In this document: one piece after another, positions 44,076 through 53,729 of the stretch
Layout of the letters: each line of letters begins with the position of its first letter
How positions within the stretch are numbered: position 1 is the first letter of the stretch
Source: Saccharofermentans sp.
GTDB taxonomy: Bacteria; Bacillota; Clostridia; Saccharofermentanales; Saccharofermentanaceae
Assembly (NCBI GenBank): GCA_016292135.1
Contig: JAEFAZ010000002.1
Span: 248,001-312,000, forward strand
Direction: 5' to 3'
Length of the DNA stretch: 64,000 nt
Position numbers and translations under genes: made by a program
The notes under the pieces: model-generated
What the model was told of the DNA's origin: nothing
What the model saw: only the letters and a program-made list of their open reading frames with translations
Databases searched by the model: none

Positions 44076-44665
44076 CAGACTATACCGGCTTTCTTAAAGT
44101 GCTTGTTCAGCATTTTTCTGCCGACCAGAGCTCCGCATACGGCGCCGACGGCGATGAGTACGACTGCGATGGGGAGGAACCATACCGGCATATACATGGC
44201 AAGCTGGCTTGCATACTGTTCGCCCATGGATTCCCTTATGCCGTCCCAGTAACCTGCTCCTGCAAACCAGAGATTAGCGGGACCTGCGAGAATGCCCATG
44301 GAGAAGAAGATGTAACTTGTAATGATCGCTCCGAATTTCTTATATCCGATAACTTTAAGGAAGATGTCGGCAAGAAGGGAAGCAGGTACGATGCAGGCAA
44401 CGCTGATCCAGGTGTAACCAGCTATATACCAGAAGAAGGCCATGATGATCCCGCTTATCGTGAGCATGCCGAACTTTTCTATCTTAAGATAGTAAAGTGC
44501 CATTGGGATGCCCATTAACAGGGGTCCGACGAACATATATATTGGGTAAAAGATAGGAATGGCGTTGAACATGCCTGTGATAAATACGCAGACGGTATAT
44601 AGAGCGGTGTAGATACCGACGGTGATAAGGTCTTTGCCCTTGAGCCTGTTACTGTTGTTATTCAT
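44075..44665 (-). CDS. ECF transporter S component, MptD/Trep_Strep family
   Basis: 196 residues, about six TM helices. KDLITVGIYTALYTVCVFIT at the start and the C-terminal GRKMLNKHFKKAGIV are typical of the MptD family of putative S components (Trep_Strep domain). It binds the substrate in the membrane; substrate of this family is not established. First gene of the operon, with AGGAGG before the ATG and a DtxR-type box (site F) 20 bp upstream. Paralogue: 53730-54338, sharing the KxGITV-like start and the same C-terminus KHFEKAGIV. Confidence 0.85.
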   Translation of the reverse strand: MNNNSNRLKGKDLITVGIYTALYTVCVFITGMFNAIPIFYPIYMFVGPLLMGIPMALYYLKIEKFGMLTISGIIMAFFWYIAGYTWISVACIVPASLLADIFLKVIGYKKFGAIITSYIFFSMGILAGPANLWFAGAGYWDGIRESMGEQYASQLAMYMPVWFLPIAVVLIAVGAVCGALVGRKMLNKHFKKAGIV

Positions 44666-44684
44666 AAGAGTACCTCCTGTTGCG

Positions 44685-44711
44685 GTTAGCGACGGCTAAC
44701 CGAAAATATAT
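44685..44711 (-). promoter_or_regulatory. Promoter/operator of the first ECF operon (site F)
   Basis: GTTAGC-GACG-GCTAAC (44685-44700) directly downstream (minus strand) of a TATATT -10. No good -35 is visible; the region upstream overlaps the hairpin at 44717. Confidence 0.75.
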
Positions 44712-44716
44712 TTTTA

Positions 44717-44738
44717 AAGGCGTGAATGATCACGCCTT
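44717..44738 (-). terminator. Hairpin after the TetR gene
   Basis: AAGGCGTG (44717-44724)/CACGCCTT (44731-44738), 8-bp perfect stem just after the tetR-like stop. A weak A/T-rich tail follows; probably an inefficient terminator allowing some read-through into the ECF operon. Confidence 0.6.
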
Positions 44739-44742
44739 GTTA

Positions 44743-45360
44743 TCAGATTCCGAGCATGTGCCTGTAACCGGCAATGCAGTATTCACTTACTACAGCAGTT
44801 TCCTTAATGATCTCATCGGCGGATAAGCCGTTCTTGAGACCGTCAAAGATCGTCTCGATCATAAAAGATGCACCGAGCCTTGCTATGTTTTCCGTAACGT
44901 TTTCGGGATTTTTGATGAATCTTTTGCTGCGGCTTAAGAATTCCATCGTATTTTCGGTTTCCTCATCAATGAGCATATCAAGAAAACCGTCATATTCGCT
45001 TCCTTCGCAGGAATCGATGAGAAGGAGAAATTCTTCTCTGTACCCGCATACATAGATAATGGCTTTCGAATAAGATGAATAAGACTTTTTGAAAGCATTC
45101 AGGATGTCATCCGGGCTCTTTATGTCCAGGAAAAGTTCTTTTTCAGAGGAGTAAAGATCTGTCAGGCCTTTGATACGGGGGTTGATGATGCTGCCTAACA
45201 GATCTTCCTTGCTTTTGAAATGGGAATAGAAGGCGCCGTTAGTAACGCCTGCGTCGCTGCAGATCTTCCTTATGGAGGCATCGCGGAATCCTTTCTCCGC
45301 AAATTGTTTGCGTGCGCTCTTCAAGATGTTTTCATGTGTCTGGTTATAATCGTAAGACAT
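44743..45360 (-). CDS. TetR-family transcriptional regulator
   Basis: 205 residues. N-terminal TetR HTH: ILKSARKQFAEKGFRDASIR, then KICSDAGVTNGAFYSHFKSK. The C-terminal ligand domain (~75-205) is acidic and helical, family unassigned. It lies upstream of and in line with the MptD-EcfT-EcfA/exporter operon. TetR genes are often linked with MptD-type ECF loci, so it may be a second, ligand-responsive controller of that operon besides the metal box. Its own promoter region holds three overlapping palindromes (45396-45432), probable autoregulatory sites. Confidence 0.85.
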   Translation of the reverse strand: MSYDYNQTHENILKSARKQFAEKGFRDASIRKICSDAGVTNGAFYSHFKSKEDLLGSIINPRIKGLTDLYSSEKELFLDIKSPDDILNAFKKSYSSYSKAIIYVCGYREEFLLLIDSCEGSEYDGFLDMLIDEETENTMEFLSRSKRFIKNPENVTENIARLGASFMIETIFDGLKNGLSADEIIKETAVVSEYCIAGYRHMLGI

Positions 45361-45395
45361 CTTATTCCCACCTTTGACAGAATGATTGTTTTTAC

Positions 45396-45432
45396 AATAT
45401 TACAGCGTAATATTACGGTGTAATTTATACAC
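45396..45432. promoter_or_regulatory. Triple palindrome, probable TetR operator
   Basis: AATATTAC-agc-GTAATATT (45396-45414), overlapping GTAATATTAC (45407-45416), then GTGTA-ATTTA-TACAC (45418-45432). All perfect. They lie 36-72 bp upstream of the tetR-like start. Confidence 0.65.
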
Positions 45433-45470
45433 CTGAGGATCCTTAATGTCAAGACTTTTTCCGCATTTTG

Positions 45471-45500
45471 GTTAGCCATTGCTAATCGCAGTGGTATAAT
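45471..45500 (+). promoter_or_regulatory. Promoter with DtxR-type box (site G)
   Basis: GTTAGC-CATT-GCTAAT (45471-45486, one mismatch) lies at the -35 position of an extended -10 promoter TGG-TATAAT (45492-45500). Confidence 0.75.
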
Positions 45501-45524
45501 CTTCATTATAAGGAGTTTGAAAGC

Positions 45525-46031
45525 ATGAAAAATTACGTAAAAGAAGGGCAGAAACTGCCTTTGTTCGGAATAGGCCCCTATCTTATCTCCGGGATAGGGG
45601 TCGTTGCTCTCGCGGGGATAATATTGGCTGCTACGGTATTCTCTTTTGCAAGGCTTGAAGGCATATGGGTATGGGTATTCCGTATCTTAGCTGTTCTCAT
45701 GATCTTATCCGGAGCGGCAGTATGGTATATAGGGGCCCTCCGTTCCGACATGGATAAGAGCATAACCGAGAATAAGCTCAGGACAAGCGGCATATATTCC
45801 TGGGTCAGGAATCCGATGTATAGCGGCTGGTGGATCCTCATAACGGGAATAAGTTTTATCTGGCACAACTATATGGTATTGCCTTTCATATTAATCAACT
45901 GGATTATCCTTACGGTTGTTCTTAAGAATACGGAAGAGATCTGGCTTGCCGATCTTTACGGTGATGAATACCTTGAATATAAGGAAAGAGTCAACAGATG
46001 CATTCCCTGGATACCCAAACGCGGATCATAA
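45525..46031 (+). CDS. ICMT/PEMT-type membrane methyltransferase family protein
   Basis: 168 residues, four to five TM helices. The conserved C-terminal catalytic region is clear: LRTSGIYSWVRNPMYSGWW (SAM-binding RNPMY motif) and NTEEIWLADLYGDEYLEYKE (E-E ... Y-x-x-Y). Family members methylate isoprenylcysteine, phospholipids or other membrane-associated small molecules; bacterial roles are mostly unknown. Controlled by box G, so it joins three other methyltransferases as possible members of the metal regulon. SD AAGGAG. Divergent from the tetR-like gene. Confidence 0.85.
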   Translation: MKNYVKEGQKLPLFGIGPYLISGIGVVALAGIILAATVFSFARLEGIWVWVFRILAVLMILSGAAVWYIGALRSDMDKSITENKLRTSGIYSWVRNPMYSGWWILITGISFIWHNYMVLPFILINWIILTVVLKNTEEIWLADLYGDEYLEYKERVNRCIPWIPKRGS

Positions 46032-46066
46032 GGGTTTTATTCCAATATCGGAAAAAGACAACTCTA

Positions 46067-46075
46067 TGTTATAAT
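46067..46075 (+). promoter_or_regulatory. Extended -10 promoter of the DtxR-family gene
   Basis: TGT-TATAAT at 46067-46075, 30 bp before the ATG. No GTTAGC box is present here. Confidence 0.6.
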
Positions 46076-46104
46076 CATATCAGTTCTTATGGAGGTCTAT
46101 AGAT

Positions 46105-46470
46105 ATGCAGGAATCCGGTGAAATGTATCTTGAATCCATTCTGGTCCTTTCCAAGAAGGGAAAACCGGTACGCTCTTTGGATGTTGCCAATTATCTGGGT
46201 TATTCCAAGGCAAGCGTCAGCAGGGCCATGGGAATACTAAAAAAAGGCGAATATATCCTGATAGATGACAACGGATATATAACTCTTACTCCTTCCGGCT
46301 CTAAGATCGCCAAGACGATCTACGAGAGACATGTCGTCATCAGTGAGATCCTCATGGAACTCGGAGTCGACATGAAGACTGCCGAAGAGGATGCATGCCG
46401 TATAGAACATGTGATCAGTGACAAGAGTTTCAAGGCTCTGAAGAAACACAGGAAAAATAACGGAAAGTAA
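46105..46470 (+). CDS. DtxR-family metal-dependent repressor with intact metal ligands
   Basis: 121 residues, short MntR/IdeR-like form without SH3 domain. Winged HTH with recognition helix SKASVSRAMGIL, nearly the same as that of the DtxR-like protein at 24962 (SRASVSRAVLSL), so both probably bind the same DNA. By eye alignment to DtxR, the ligands are present: M10 equivalent in GEMYLES, H79 in ERHVVIS, C102-E105-H106 in EDACRIEHVISD. A Met rather than Asp at the first position favours iron over manganese sensing (from DtxR versus MntR knowledge). This is the best candidate for the regulator of the GTTAGC-N4-GCTAAC sites. GGAGG before the ATG; no such box at its own promoter. Confidence 0.85.
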   Translation: MQESGEMYLESILVLSKKGKPVRSLDVANYLGYSKASVSRAMGILKKGEYILIDDNGYITLTPSGSKIAKTIYERHVVISEILMELGVDMKTAEEDACRIEHVISDKSFKALKKHRKNNGK

Positions 46471-46500
46471 GACTTTACATTAAAATTTTTTTGCTAAATC

Positions 46501-46541
46501 AAGAACCCGGCCTGCAAATGGAAAAAGGCCGGGTTCTTTTT
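46501..46541. terminator. Strong bidirectional terminator
   Basis: AAGAACCCGGCC (46501-46512) pairs perfectly with GGCCGGGTTCTT (46527-46538), with T-run to 46541. Serves the DtxR gene and the convergent eno. Confidence 0.9.
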
Positions 46542-46564
46542 GGTGTTAACAGGGAGCTTAACAG

Positions 46565-47887
<1,323 letters not shown>

Positions 47888-47962
47888 TCATCTGGTATTC
47901 ATTTGTCCGCCGGAAGAGGTTGGATCAGGACCTGCTCCCGGCGGCATTAAATGATCTACTCA

Positions 47963-48016
47963 GTTAGCGATAGCTAACCAAGGAAGAATATACCACACTG
48001 CTATATTTCGTGTCAA
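47963..48016 (-). promoter_or_regulatory. eno promoter with DtxR-type box (site H)
   Basis: Minus strand -35 TTGACA (48016-48011), 18-bp spacer, -10 TATATT (47992-47987), then GTTAGC-TATC-GCTAAC (47978-47963) at the start site. Confidence 0.85.
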
Positions 48017-48059
48017 ACCATTGTTTTTCATAGGTTTATGGTTAGATATCCAATATTGA

Positions 48060-48102
48060 TTGACAAAGAATATATCAAGTGTTACAGTTAGCAGTGGCTA
48101 AC
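48060..48102 (+). promoter_or_regulatory. Promoter of the DUF3793-flavodoxin-gpmA operon with DtxR-type box (site I)
   Basis: -35 TTGACA (48060-48065), 17-bp spacer, -10 TACAGT (48083-48088), overlapped by GTTAGC-AGTG-GCTAAC (48087-48102). It is back to back with the eno promoter. Confidence 0.85.
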
Positions 48103-48120
48103 TAAGAAAGGAGAATGAAA

Positions 48121-48666
48121 TTGCCCGAAGATCTGCTAGTAAGATTTTGCGCACCGACTTTGGCGGGGATCAAGACAGGAAGTCTCTTCACCTTGCACCC
48201 TTCTTCTCGTGATGACTTCCGAAAGGATATTCTGATGTTCAACAGATCCGTCAACAGCAAAGGGATTCGTATCTTACCGCTGAAAGTTTGTGACGACTAT
48301 GTTCTTACTTACATTTACCGACCGGCCATGCTCGATAAAGACCTTAAGGATCCTGTGGCAGTTTCTATCCTTAAACGTTTTGGATATACGGTAATAAGTT
48401 CTGAGAGATGTCTTGCCGATCTGGTAAGAAGACTTAATACCTCATCTACATTTCCACACGAAATAGGCCTTTTCCTGGGTTACCCACCCCTGGATGTTGA
48501 CGGATTCATCAGAAATCCCCAAGGCGGATTCTATGAGACCGGCTATTGGAAAGTTTATTCCGATGTCGACAGTGCCCGCCTTACGTTCAGAAGATATAAG
48601 AAGTGCACAGAAGAATACGGGCGCATGTTAAAAGAGGGCAGAACACTTGAACAACTTGTTGTCTGA
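48121..48666 (+). CDS. DUF3793 family protein
   Basis: 181 residues from a TTG at 48121, which has AAGGAG at 7 nt; an ATG at 48115 leaves only 1 nt of spacing. The family signature is clear: RFCAPTLAGIKTGSLF near the start, IYRPAML, then FPHEIGLFLGYPPLDVDGFI and GYWKVYSDVDSARLTFRRYK, and a late Cys (YKKCTEEY). The family's biochemical role is unknown; it commonly occurs next to flavodoxin and iron genes in Clostridia, as here. First gene of a metal-regulated operon with flavodoxin and gpmA. Confidence 0.85.
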   Translation: MPEDLLVRFCAPTLAGIKTGSLFTLHPSSRDDFRKDILMFNRSVNSKGIRILPLKVCDDYVLTYIYRPAMLDKDLKDPVAVSILKRFGYTVISSERCLADLVRRLNTSSTFPHEIGLFLGYPPLDVDGFIRNPQGGFYETGYWKVYSDVDSARLTFRRYKKCTEEYGRMLKEGRTLEQLVV

Positions 48667-48701
48667 GTGCTGTTAATTTATAGAAATACGAGGTTTTCAT
48701 T

Positions 48702-49124
48702 ATGAGTAAAGTAGCAGTTGTATATTGGAGCGGAACCGGCAATACCGAGGCTATGGCCAAGGAAGTCGAAGCAGGAATCGTCGCCGCAGGCGGTGAAGCA
48801 ACCGTACTTACATGTGACGGATTTGATGCATCGAAAGTATCCGAATTTGATGCGATCGCATTCGGCTGTCCGGCAATGGGTGCCGAAGTATTGGAAGAAT
48901 CCGAATTCGATCCCATGTTCACGGCAGTTGAATCCGCTTTAAGCGGCAAGAAGGTAGCTCTTTTCGGTTCCTACGGCTGGGGTGACGGCCAGTGGATGAG
49001 AGACTGGGAAGACAGATGTAAGACAGCAGGTGCAGTTCTTGCTACTGAATCAGTAACGGCAAACGAGGCTCCCGATGATGAGGCTTCTGCAGCCTGCAAG
49101 GCGCTCGGCGCAGCATTGGTATGA
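48702..49124 (+). CDS. Flavodoxin
   Basis: 140 residues. FMN phosphate loop WSGTGNTEAMA (~8-18), isoalloxazine-stacking loops near CPAMGAEVLEE and GSYGWGDGQWMRDWEDR. Short-chain flavodoxin that can replace ferredoxin as an electron carrier when iron is scarce, a classic iron-limitation response. Its position behind a DtxR-type box (site I) fits that role well. Cytoplasmic. It ends 11 bp before gpmA. Confidence 0.95.
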   Translation: MSKVAVVYWSGTGNTEAMAKEVEAGIVAAGGEATVLTCDGFDASKVSEFDAIAFGCPAMGAEVLEESEFDPMFTAVESALSGKKVALFGSYGWGDGQWMRDWEDRCKTAGAVLATESVTANEAPDDEASAACKALGAALV

Positions 49125-49135
49125 GGTGATATCAG

Positions 49136-49882
49136 ATGATGAAGCTTGTACTTGTAAGACACGGAGAAAGCGAGTGGAATAAGCTCAACTTATTCACGGG
49201 CTGGATGGATGTCGATCTGAGCGAGAAGGGAAGAGAAGAAGCCCAAAATGCAGGTAAGGTCTTGAAGGAAGAAGGTTATGACTTCGATGTATGCTACACA
49301 TCCTACCTTAAGAGAGCGATCCATACATTGAATATCGCACTTGATGAGATGGACCGTGTATGGCTTCCCGTAATTAAATCCTGGAAACTCAACGAACGTC
49401 ACTACGGCGCTCTTCAGGGACTCAATAAATCCGAGACTGCAGAGAAGTACGGTGAGGAGCAGGTAAAGATCTGGAGAAGGTCTTTCGATGTCAAACCTCC
49501 CGAACTGGATACATCCGATGAGAGGAGCGCAACCAAACAGGCAATGTATAGAGACGTGGATCCTTCACTTCTCCCTGCAAACGAAAGCCTTGAGACAACG
49601 ATCGAGCGTGTCGTACCTTACTTTGAGGAAACGATCAAGCCCGAAATGAAAGCCGGCAAGAGAGTCATTATCGCAGCACACGGCAATTCCCTCCGCGCGC
49701 TCGTAAAGTATTTTGACAAGATGTCATCCGAAGACATCATAGGAGTAAATATCCCCACGGCTGTTCCTCTGGTTTATGAGTTTGATGATGATTTCAATGT
49801 GATAAAGCATTACTACTTAGGTGATCAGGAAGCATTGAAAGCAAAGATGGATGCAGTGGCAAATCAGGGAAAAGCTAAATAA
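49136..49882 (+). CDS. gpmA: 2,3-bisphosphoglycerate-dependent phosphoglycerate mutase
   Basis: 248 residues, typical length. Motifs: VRHGESEWN (phospho-His near residue 10), [33 protein letters not shown], the proton-donor Glu in this segment, and [14 protein letters not shown] (second His). Interconverts 3- and 2-phosphoglycerate. This enzyme needs no metal, unlike the manganese-dependent GpmI type. Being in an operon with flavodoxin behind a DtxR-type box suggests a metal-sparing swap. Two adjacent ATGs (49136, 49139) fit the GAGGTG ribosome binding site. Confidence 0.95.
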   Translation: MMKLVLVRHGESEWNKLNLFTGWMDVDLSEKGREEAQNAGKVLKEEGYDFDVCYTSYLKRAIHTLNIALDEMDRVWLPVIKSWKLNERHYGALQGLNKSETAEKYGEEQVKIWRRSFDVKPPELDTSDERSATKQAMYRDVDPSLLPANESLETTIERVVPYFEETIKPEMKAGKRVIIAAHGNSLRALVKYFDKMSSEDIIGVNIPTAVPLVYEFDDDFNVIKHYYLGDQEALKAKMDAVANQGKAK

Positions 49883-49916
49883 GAAAGCACAGATTACCTA
49901 TCTCCTTTGTTCACTC

Positions 49917-49957
49917 AAGAGCTGTCTTGTCCGTAAGCAAGGCAGCTCTTGCTTTTT
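49917..49957 (+). terminator. Terminator after gpmA
   Basis: AAGAGCTG-t-CTTG (49917-49929) pairs with CAAG-g-CAGCTCTT (49938-49950), followed by GCTTTTT. Confidence 0.9.
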
Positions 49958-50007
49958 GTATATATTGATGAATTTCTTACACAATCGAAAAACGTAATAA
50001 ATTCAGA

Positions 50008-50050
50008 TTGACATTGTTGTTTTGTAATGATAAAGTTAGCAACGGCTAAC
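50008..50050 (+). promoter_or_regulatory. Promoter of the second ECF operon with DtxR-type box (site J)
   Basis: -35 TTGACA (50008-50013), 17-bp spacer, -10 TAAAGT (50031-50036), overlapped by GTTAGC-AACG-GCTAAC (50035-50050). The gpmA-ABC gap (49883-50198, 316 bp) otherwise holds only the terminator, hairpin and site K. Confidence 0.8.
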
Positions 50051-50097
50051 TAAAGATATAAGCATAAGTTCTTTAAATATATAAAGATTGTATCCGG

Positions 50098-50114
50098 ACC
50101 CGCTTTGAGCGGGT
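50098..50114. other. Short hairpin between operator sites J and K
   Basis: ACCCGCT-TTG-AGCGGGT, a perfect 7-bp stem, followed by AAAAAA and not by T. It lies in the leader between the two DtxR-type boxes; role unknown. Confidence 0.5.
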
Positions 50115-50131
50115 AAAAAATTGCTTCACAA

Positions 50132-50147
50132 GTTAGCCGGTGCTAAC
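50132..50147 (+). promoter_or_regulatory. Second DtxR-type box of the ECF operon (site K)
   Basis: GTTAGC-CGGT-GCTAAC, exactly palindromic half-sites, 52 bp before the ATG and 97 bp beyond site J. It could act as a roadblock or mark a second start. Confidence 0.75.
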
Positions 50148-50198
50148 TTTATCAATAAACCGAATAATCTTATGCGGTTGTAAGAAAGGGGAAATCTG

Positions 50199-51980
50199 AT
50201 GAAAAAAAGAGGGTTGATGTCCTGGGTCTTGAATTTTGCGGGACGCAGGAGGAGCTATTACGGCGGAAGTGTAACGCTTGCCATAATAGGGGTTGCGGCA
50301 TCATTTATTCCTTATATCCTGATCGCGGATATCGTGGATAATCTGCTGAAGGGCAACATGGAGGCCGGATATTATCTTAACAGGGTAATACTCATGGCTG
50401 TGTTCTGGATCATAAGGATCCTGATGCATAATTTTTCCACTACGCTTTCTCATGTAGCTACATTTACTGTTCTTGGAACCATCCGCGAGGAACTGTGCAC
50501 CAAACTTTCGAAGATCCCTCTGGGTTCGGTACTTGATGACAACAGCGGAAGTTATAAGAACATCATCGTTGAACGTGTTGATTCGATGGAGACTACGCTC
50601 GCGCATATCATTCCCGAGTTCACGGCGAATCTCCTGCTTCCGATCGTCATGTTCATTTATATCATGACCATTGACTGGAGAGTGGGACTTGCCAATCTCA
50701 TATCTGCCGTGATCGGCGTCTTCTGCGCATCTGTCATGATGGTTAAGAGCCGCGGAGAGTTCGAATATACTGTCCAGAAGACAAAGTATCTTAACGATAC
50801 TGCAGTTGAATACATTAACGGAATCGAAGTCATCAAGGCTTTCGGAAAGACCGGCAGTTCATATGAGAAGTTCGTGAATGCCGCAAGGGAAGGCGCAGAC
50901 TGTTTTATCAACTGGATGCGCAAATGCATCTGGTGGCAGTCCGGAACTATGTGCTTTACTCCCGCAACCTTCCTAGGCGTGCTGCCTGTCGGCCTTCTTC
51001 TGGTCAAGAACGGGAGCCTTACTGCAGGAAATTTCATTACCTGCATAATCCTATCGGCCGGTCTCATAACCCCTCTTGTCGTTGCATTCTCTTATTCGGA
51101 TGACATAGCCAAGATGAAGACCATCTTCGGTGAAGTAACGGAGATCCTGGAAAGACCTGACATGATCCGTCCCGAAACTGTTACGGAAGAACCTGTTGGC
51201 TCCGATATCGTTCTTAGTGATGTTCATTTCACATATAAGGATAAGGAAGTCCTGCACGGGATCAACATGGAGATCAAACAGGGTGAAGTTACAGCCATCG
51301 TAGGACCTTCCGGTACGGGAAAGAGTACGGTCGCAAGGCTTATCGATTCCCTCTGGGATGTTGATTCCGGAACGATCACCTACGGCGGAGTCGACATAAC
51401 AAAACTCCCTCTTGATTACTACATGGGCCGGATCGCTTATGTTGCCCAGGATAATTACCTTTTCGACATGTCGATCAAGGAGAACATAAGACTCGGCAAG
51501 GCAGGCGCAACTGACGCGGAAGTTATTGACGCAGCAATGAAGACCGGCTGCCACGAATTCATCATGGGACTCGAGAACGGTTACGATACCGAAGTCGGAG
51601 GTGCCGGCGGACATCTGTCGGGCGGAGAACGCCAAAGGATCTGCATTGCAAGGGCAATGCTCAAGGATGCTCCAGTCGTCATCATGGATGAGGCAACGGC
51701 TTATACCGATCCCGAGAATGAAGCTCTTGTACAGGAAAGCGTTGCGAAACTCGTAAAGGGCCGCACGCTTATCGTTATCGCTCACAGGCTTTCGACCATT
51801 AAGGACGCAGATAAGATCTTCGTTGTCGATGACGGCAATGTGAAGGCGCAAGGTACACACGAGGAACTCCTTTCTTCCTGCGAGCTCTATAAGAAGATGT
51901 GGGAAGCGCATACCATGGCAAGAGATGAGGCTGAGGATAAGGGTGCCTCGTTAGCCGGAAAGGAGACAGTATATGCTTAA
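50199..51980 (+). CDS. Exporter-fold ABC half-transporter (first half of a heterodimer)
   Basis: 593 residues. Six-TM domain (~15-310) and NBD: Walker A GPSGTGKST, Q-loop VAQDNYLFD, signature LSGGERQRICIARAML, Walker B VIMDEATAYTDPENE, H-loop AHRLST. The Walker B region DEATAYxDPENE is shared with the C-terminal half of the 1075-residue fusion, marking them as the same subunit in paralogous systems. AAGGGG precedes the ATG; the stop overlaps the next ATG by 8 bp. Heterodimers of this build include siderophore importers (IrtAB, YbtPQ); import of a metal chelate is inferred, not shown. Confidence 0.85.
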   Translation: MKKRGLMSWVLNFAGRRRSYYGGSVTLAIIGVAASFIPYILIADIVDNLLKGNMEAGYYLNRVILMAVFWIIRILMHNFSTTLSHVATFTVLGTIREELCTKLSKIPLGSVLDDNSGSYKNIIVERVDSMETTLAHIIPEFTANLLLPIVMFIYIMTIDWRVGLANLISAVIGVFCASVMMVKSRGEFEYTVQKTKYLNDTAVEYINGIEVIKAFGKTGSSYEKFVNAAREGADCFINWMRKCIWWQSGTMCFTPATFLGVLPVGLLLVKNGSLTAGNFITCIILSAGLITPLVVAFSYSDDIAKMKTIFGEVTEILERPDMIRPETVTEEPVGSDIVLSDVHFTYKDKEVLHGINMEIKQGEVTAIVGPSGTGKSTVARLIDSLWDVDSGTITYGGVDITKLPLDYYMGRIAYVAQDNYLFDMSIKENIRLGKAGATDAEVIDAAMKTGCHEFIMGLENGYDTEVGGAGGHLSGGERQRICIARAMLKDAPVVIMDEATAYTDPENEALVQESVAKLVKGRTLIVIAHRLSTIKDADKIFVVDDGNVKAQGTHEELLSSCELYKKMWEAHTMARDEAEDKGASLAGKETVYA

Positions 51981-53709
51981 GATGCTTAAAAAGTTCTTCG
52001 ATTTTTGCAGCAGGAAGAACAGGAATAAATTCTACATTACAGTCGTACTGGGAGTTTTTGATGCTCTGTTTGGAGCTCTCAAGATCCCTGCAGCGTTCTT
52101 TGCCATCACGGCAGTGCTGGAAAATAAGATTGATGCCCAAGCGTTTATCACTGTCATGGCTTTTATGATCGCAAGCACCCTGGGCAAAACCATTATCAAC
52201 CGCTTTTCCCAGCTTATGCAGACAGAAGCGGGATACGATACCTGCGCATTGAAGAGGATCGAGATCGGCGAACACCTAAGATATCTGCCCATGGGTTATT
52301 TCAACGACACGAGCCTGGGACATATCACATCCGTCACGACCAATACATTGGAACAGATGAGCGATATCGCAACGAGAGCCATCATGCTCGTTCTCCAGGG
52401 CAGCATCACTACAGCAGTCATTGCAGTAGGCATGTTCGTGTTTGACTGGAGGATCGGTCTGATATCGGTTGCATTCATCGGCATCTTCATGGCAGTTAAT
52501 ACCGTAACTAACAAGAGGATCGCAAGAGTTGCAGATGAGAAGATCGCTGCCGATCAGGAGATGGTCGGAGTCATCCTGGAATTCATTCAGGGAATCGCCG
52601 AGATCAGAAATTACAATATCTTCGCGCTTAACAGCTCGAAAGTGAAAAAGAGCGTGGAGCGCAAGAAGAATGCGGATATAACGGCAGAGACAACTGCTAT
52701 CCCCGCAGTCGGATTCCAGATGCTCATAACAAAGCTTGCAGGTGTTGTGATAGCGGGCGCATCTTTGTATTTCTACTTCAGCGGAACGATGCAGCTTAAC
52801 TACTTGATCACCATGCTCATGTGTTCGTTCATGGTCTTCGAGGCATTGGATTCTGCAGGCATTTATACTGCGCTCCTCAAGATCATCGGAAGAGGCGTTG
52901 ATCTTGCAAATGAGATCTTGAGCATCGAACAGATGGATATCAACGGCGAGGACATAAAGCCCGAAAACAGGGATATCCATCTTGAGCACGTAAGCTTCGC
53001 ATATGAGAACAGAAAGATCATCGATGACGTAACGCTCGACATCAAAGAAAAGACCACGACTGCGATCGTAGGCCCTTCAGGCGGCGGCAAGACAACGATC
53101 ACATCCCTTATCGCAAGATTCTGGGATGTAGGAGAAGGCGAAGTAACGCTGGGCGGAAGGAATGTCAAGGACTATAGCTTTGATTCTCTCATGGAGAACT
53201 TCAGTTTCGTATTCCAGAGAGTTTATCTTTTCGAAGATACGATAGCGAACAACATCAGGTTCGGACGTCCCGAAGCATCCCTTGAAGAAGTCATGGAAGC
53301 AGCGAAGAAAGCCCGCTGCCACGATTTCATCATGTCGCTTCCCGACGGATACGATACTGTAGTCGCAGAAGGCGGCGCAACCCTCTCGGGCGGCGAGAAG
53401 CAGAGGATAGCAATAGCAAGGGCGATCATGAAAGATGCCCCGATAATAATCCTTGATGAAGCAACGGCCAATGTCGATCCCGAGAACGAGAAAGAACTGA
53501 CCGAAGCGATCGCAAATCTTACGCGTGAGAAGACGATCATCATGATCGCTCACCGTTTGAAGACCGTAAGGCACGCAGATCAGATCGTAGTCATCGACAA
53601 GGGCAGGATCGTGCAGCAGGGTAATCATGAAGAACTCATGGCAGAGGACGGCATCTATAAGAACTTCGTTTCCGGAAGAAAGAAAGCCGTAAGTTGGAAG
53701 ATAGCATAA
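51973..53709 (+). CDS. Exporter-fold ABC half-transporter (second half of a heterodimer)
   Basis: 578 residues. Six TM helices (~20-300) and NBD: Walker A GPSGGGKTT, Q-loop FQRVYLFED, signature LSGGEKQRIAIARAIM, Walker B IIILDEATANVDPENE, H-loop AHRLKT. Counterpart of the 38374 protein (same DEATANVDPENE and FWDVGEG/FWDVDKG motifs). AAAGGAG stands before its ATG inside the end of the previous gene. Partner of the 50199 subunit. Confidence 0.85.
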   Translation: MLKMLKKFFDFCSRKNRNKFYITVVLGVFDALFGALKIPAAFFAITAVLENKIDAQAFITVMAFMIASTLGKTIINRFSQLMQTEAGYDTCALKRIEIGEHLRYLPMGYFNDTSLGHITSVTTNTLEQMSDIATRAIMLVLQGSITTAVIAVGMFVFDWRIGLISVAFIGIFMAVNTVTNKRIARVADEKIAADQEMVGVILEFIQGIAEIRNYNIFALNSSKVKKSVERKKNADITAETTAIPAVGFQMLITKLAGVVIAGASLYFYFSGTMQLNYLITMLMCSFMVFEALDSAGIYTALLKIIGRGVDLANEILSIEQMDINGEDIKPENRDIHLEHVSFAYENRKIIDDVTLDIKEKTTTAIVGPSGGGKTTITSLIARFWDVGEGEVTLGGRNVKDYSFDSLMENFSFVFQRVYLFEDTIANNIRFGRPEASLEEVMEAAKKARCHDFIMSLPDGYDTVVAEGGATLSGGEKQRIAIARAIMKDAPIIILDEATANVDPENEKELTEAIANLTREKTIIMIAHRLKTVRHADQIVVIDKGRIVQQGNHEELMAEDGIYKNFVSGRKKAVSWKIA

Positions 53710-53729
53710 AAACAATGGAGGAAAATATA

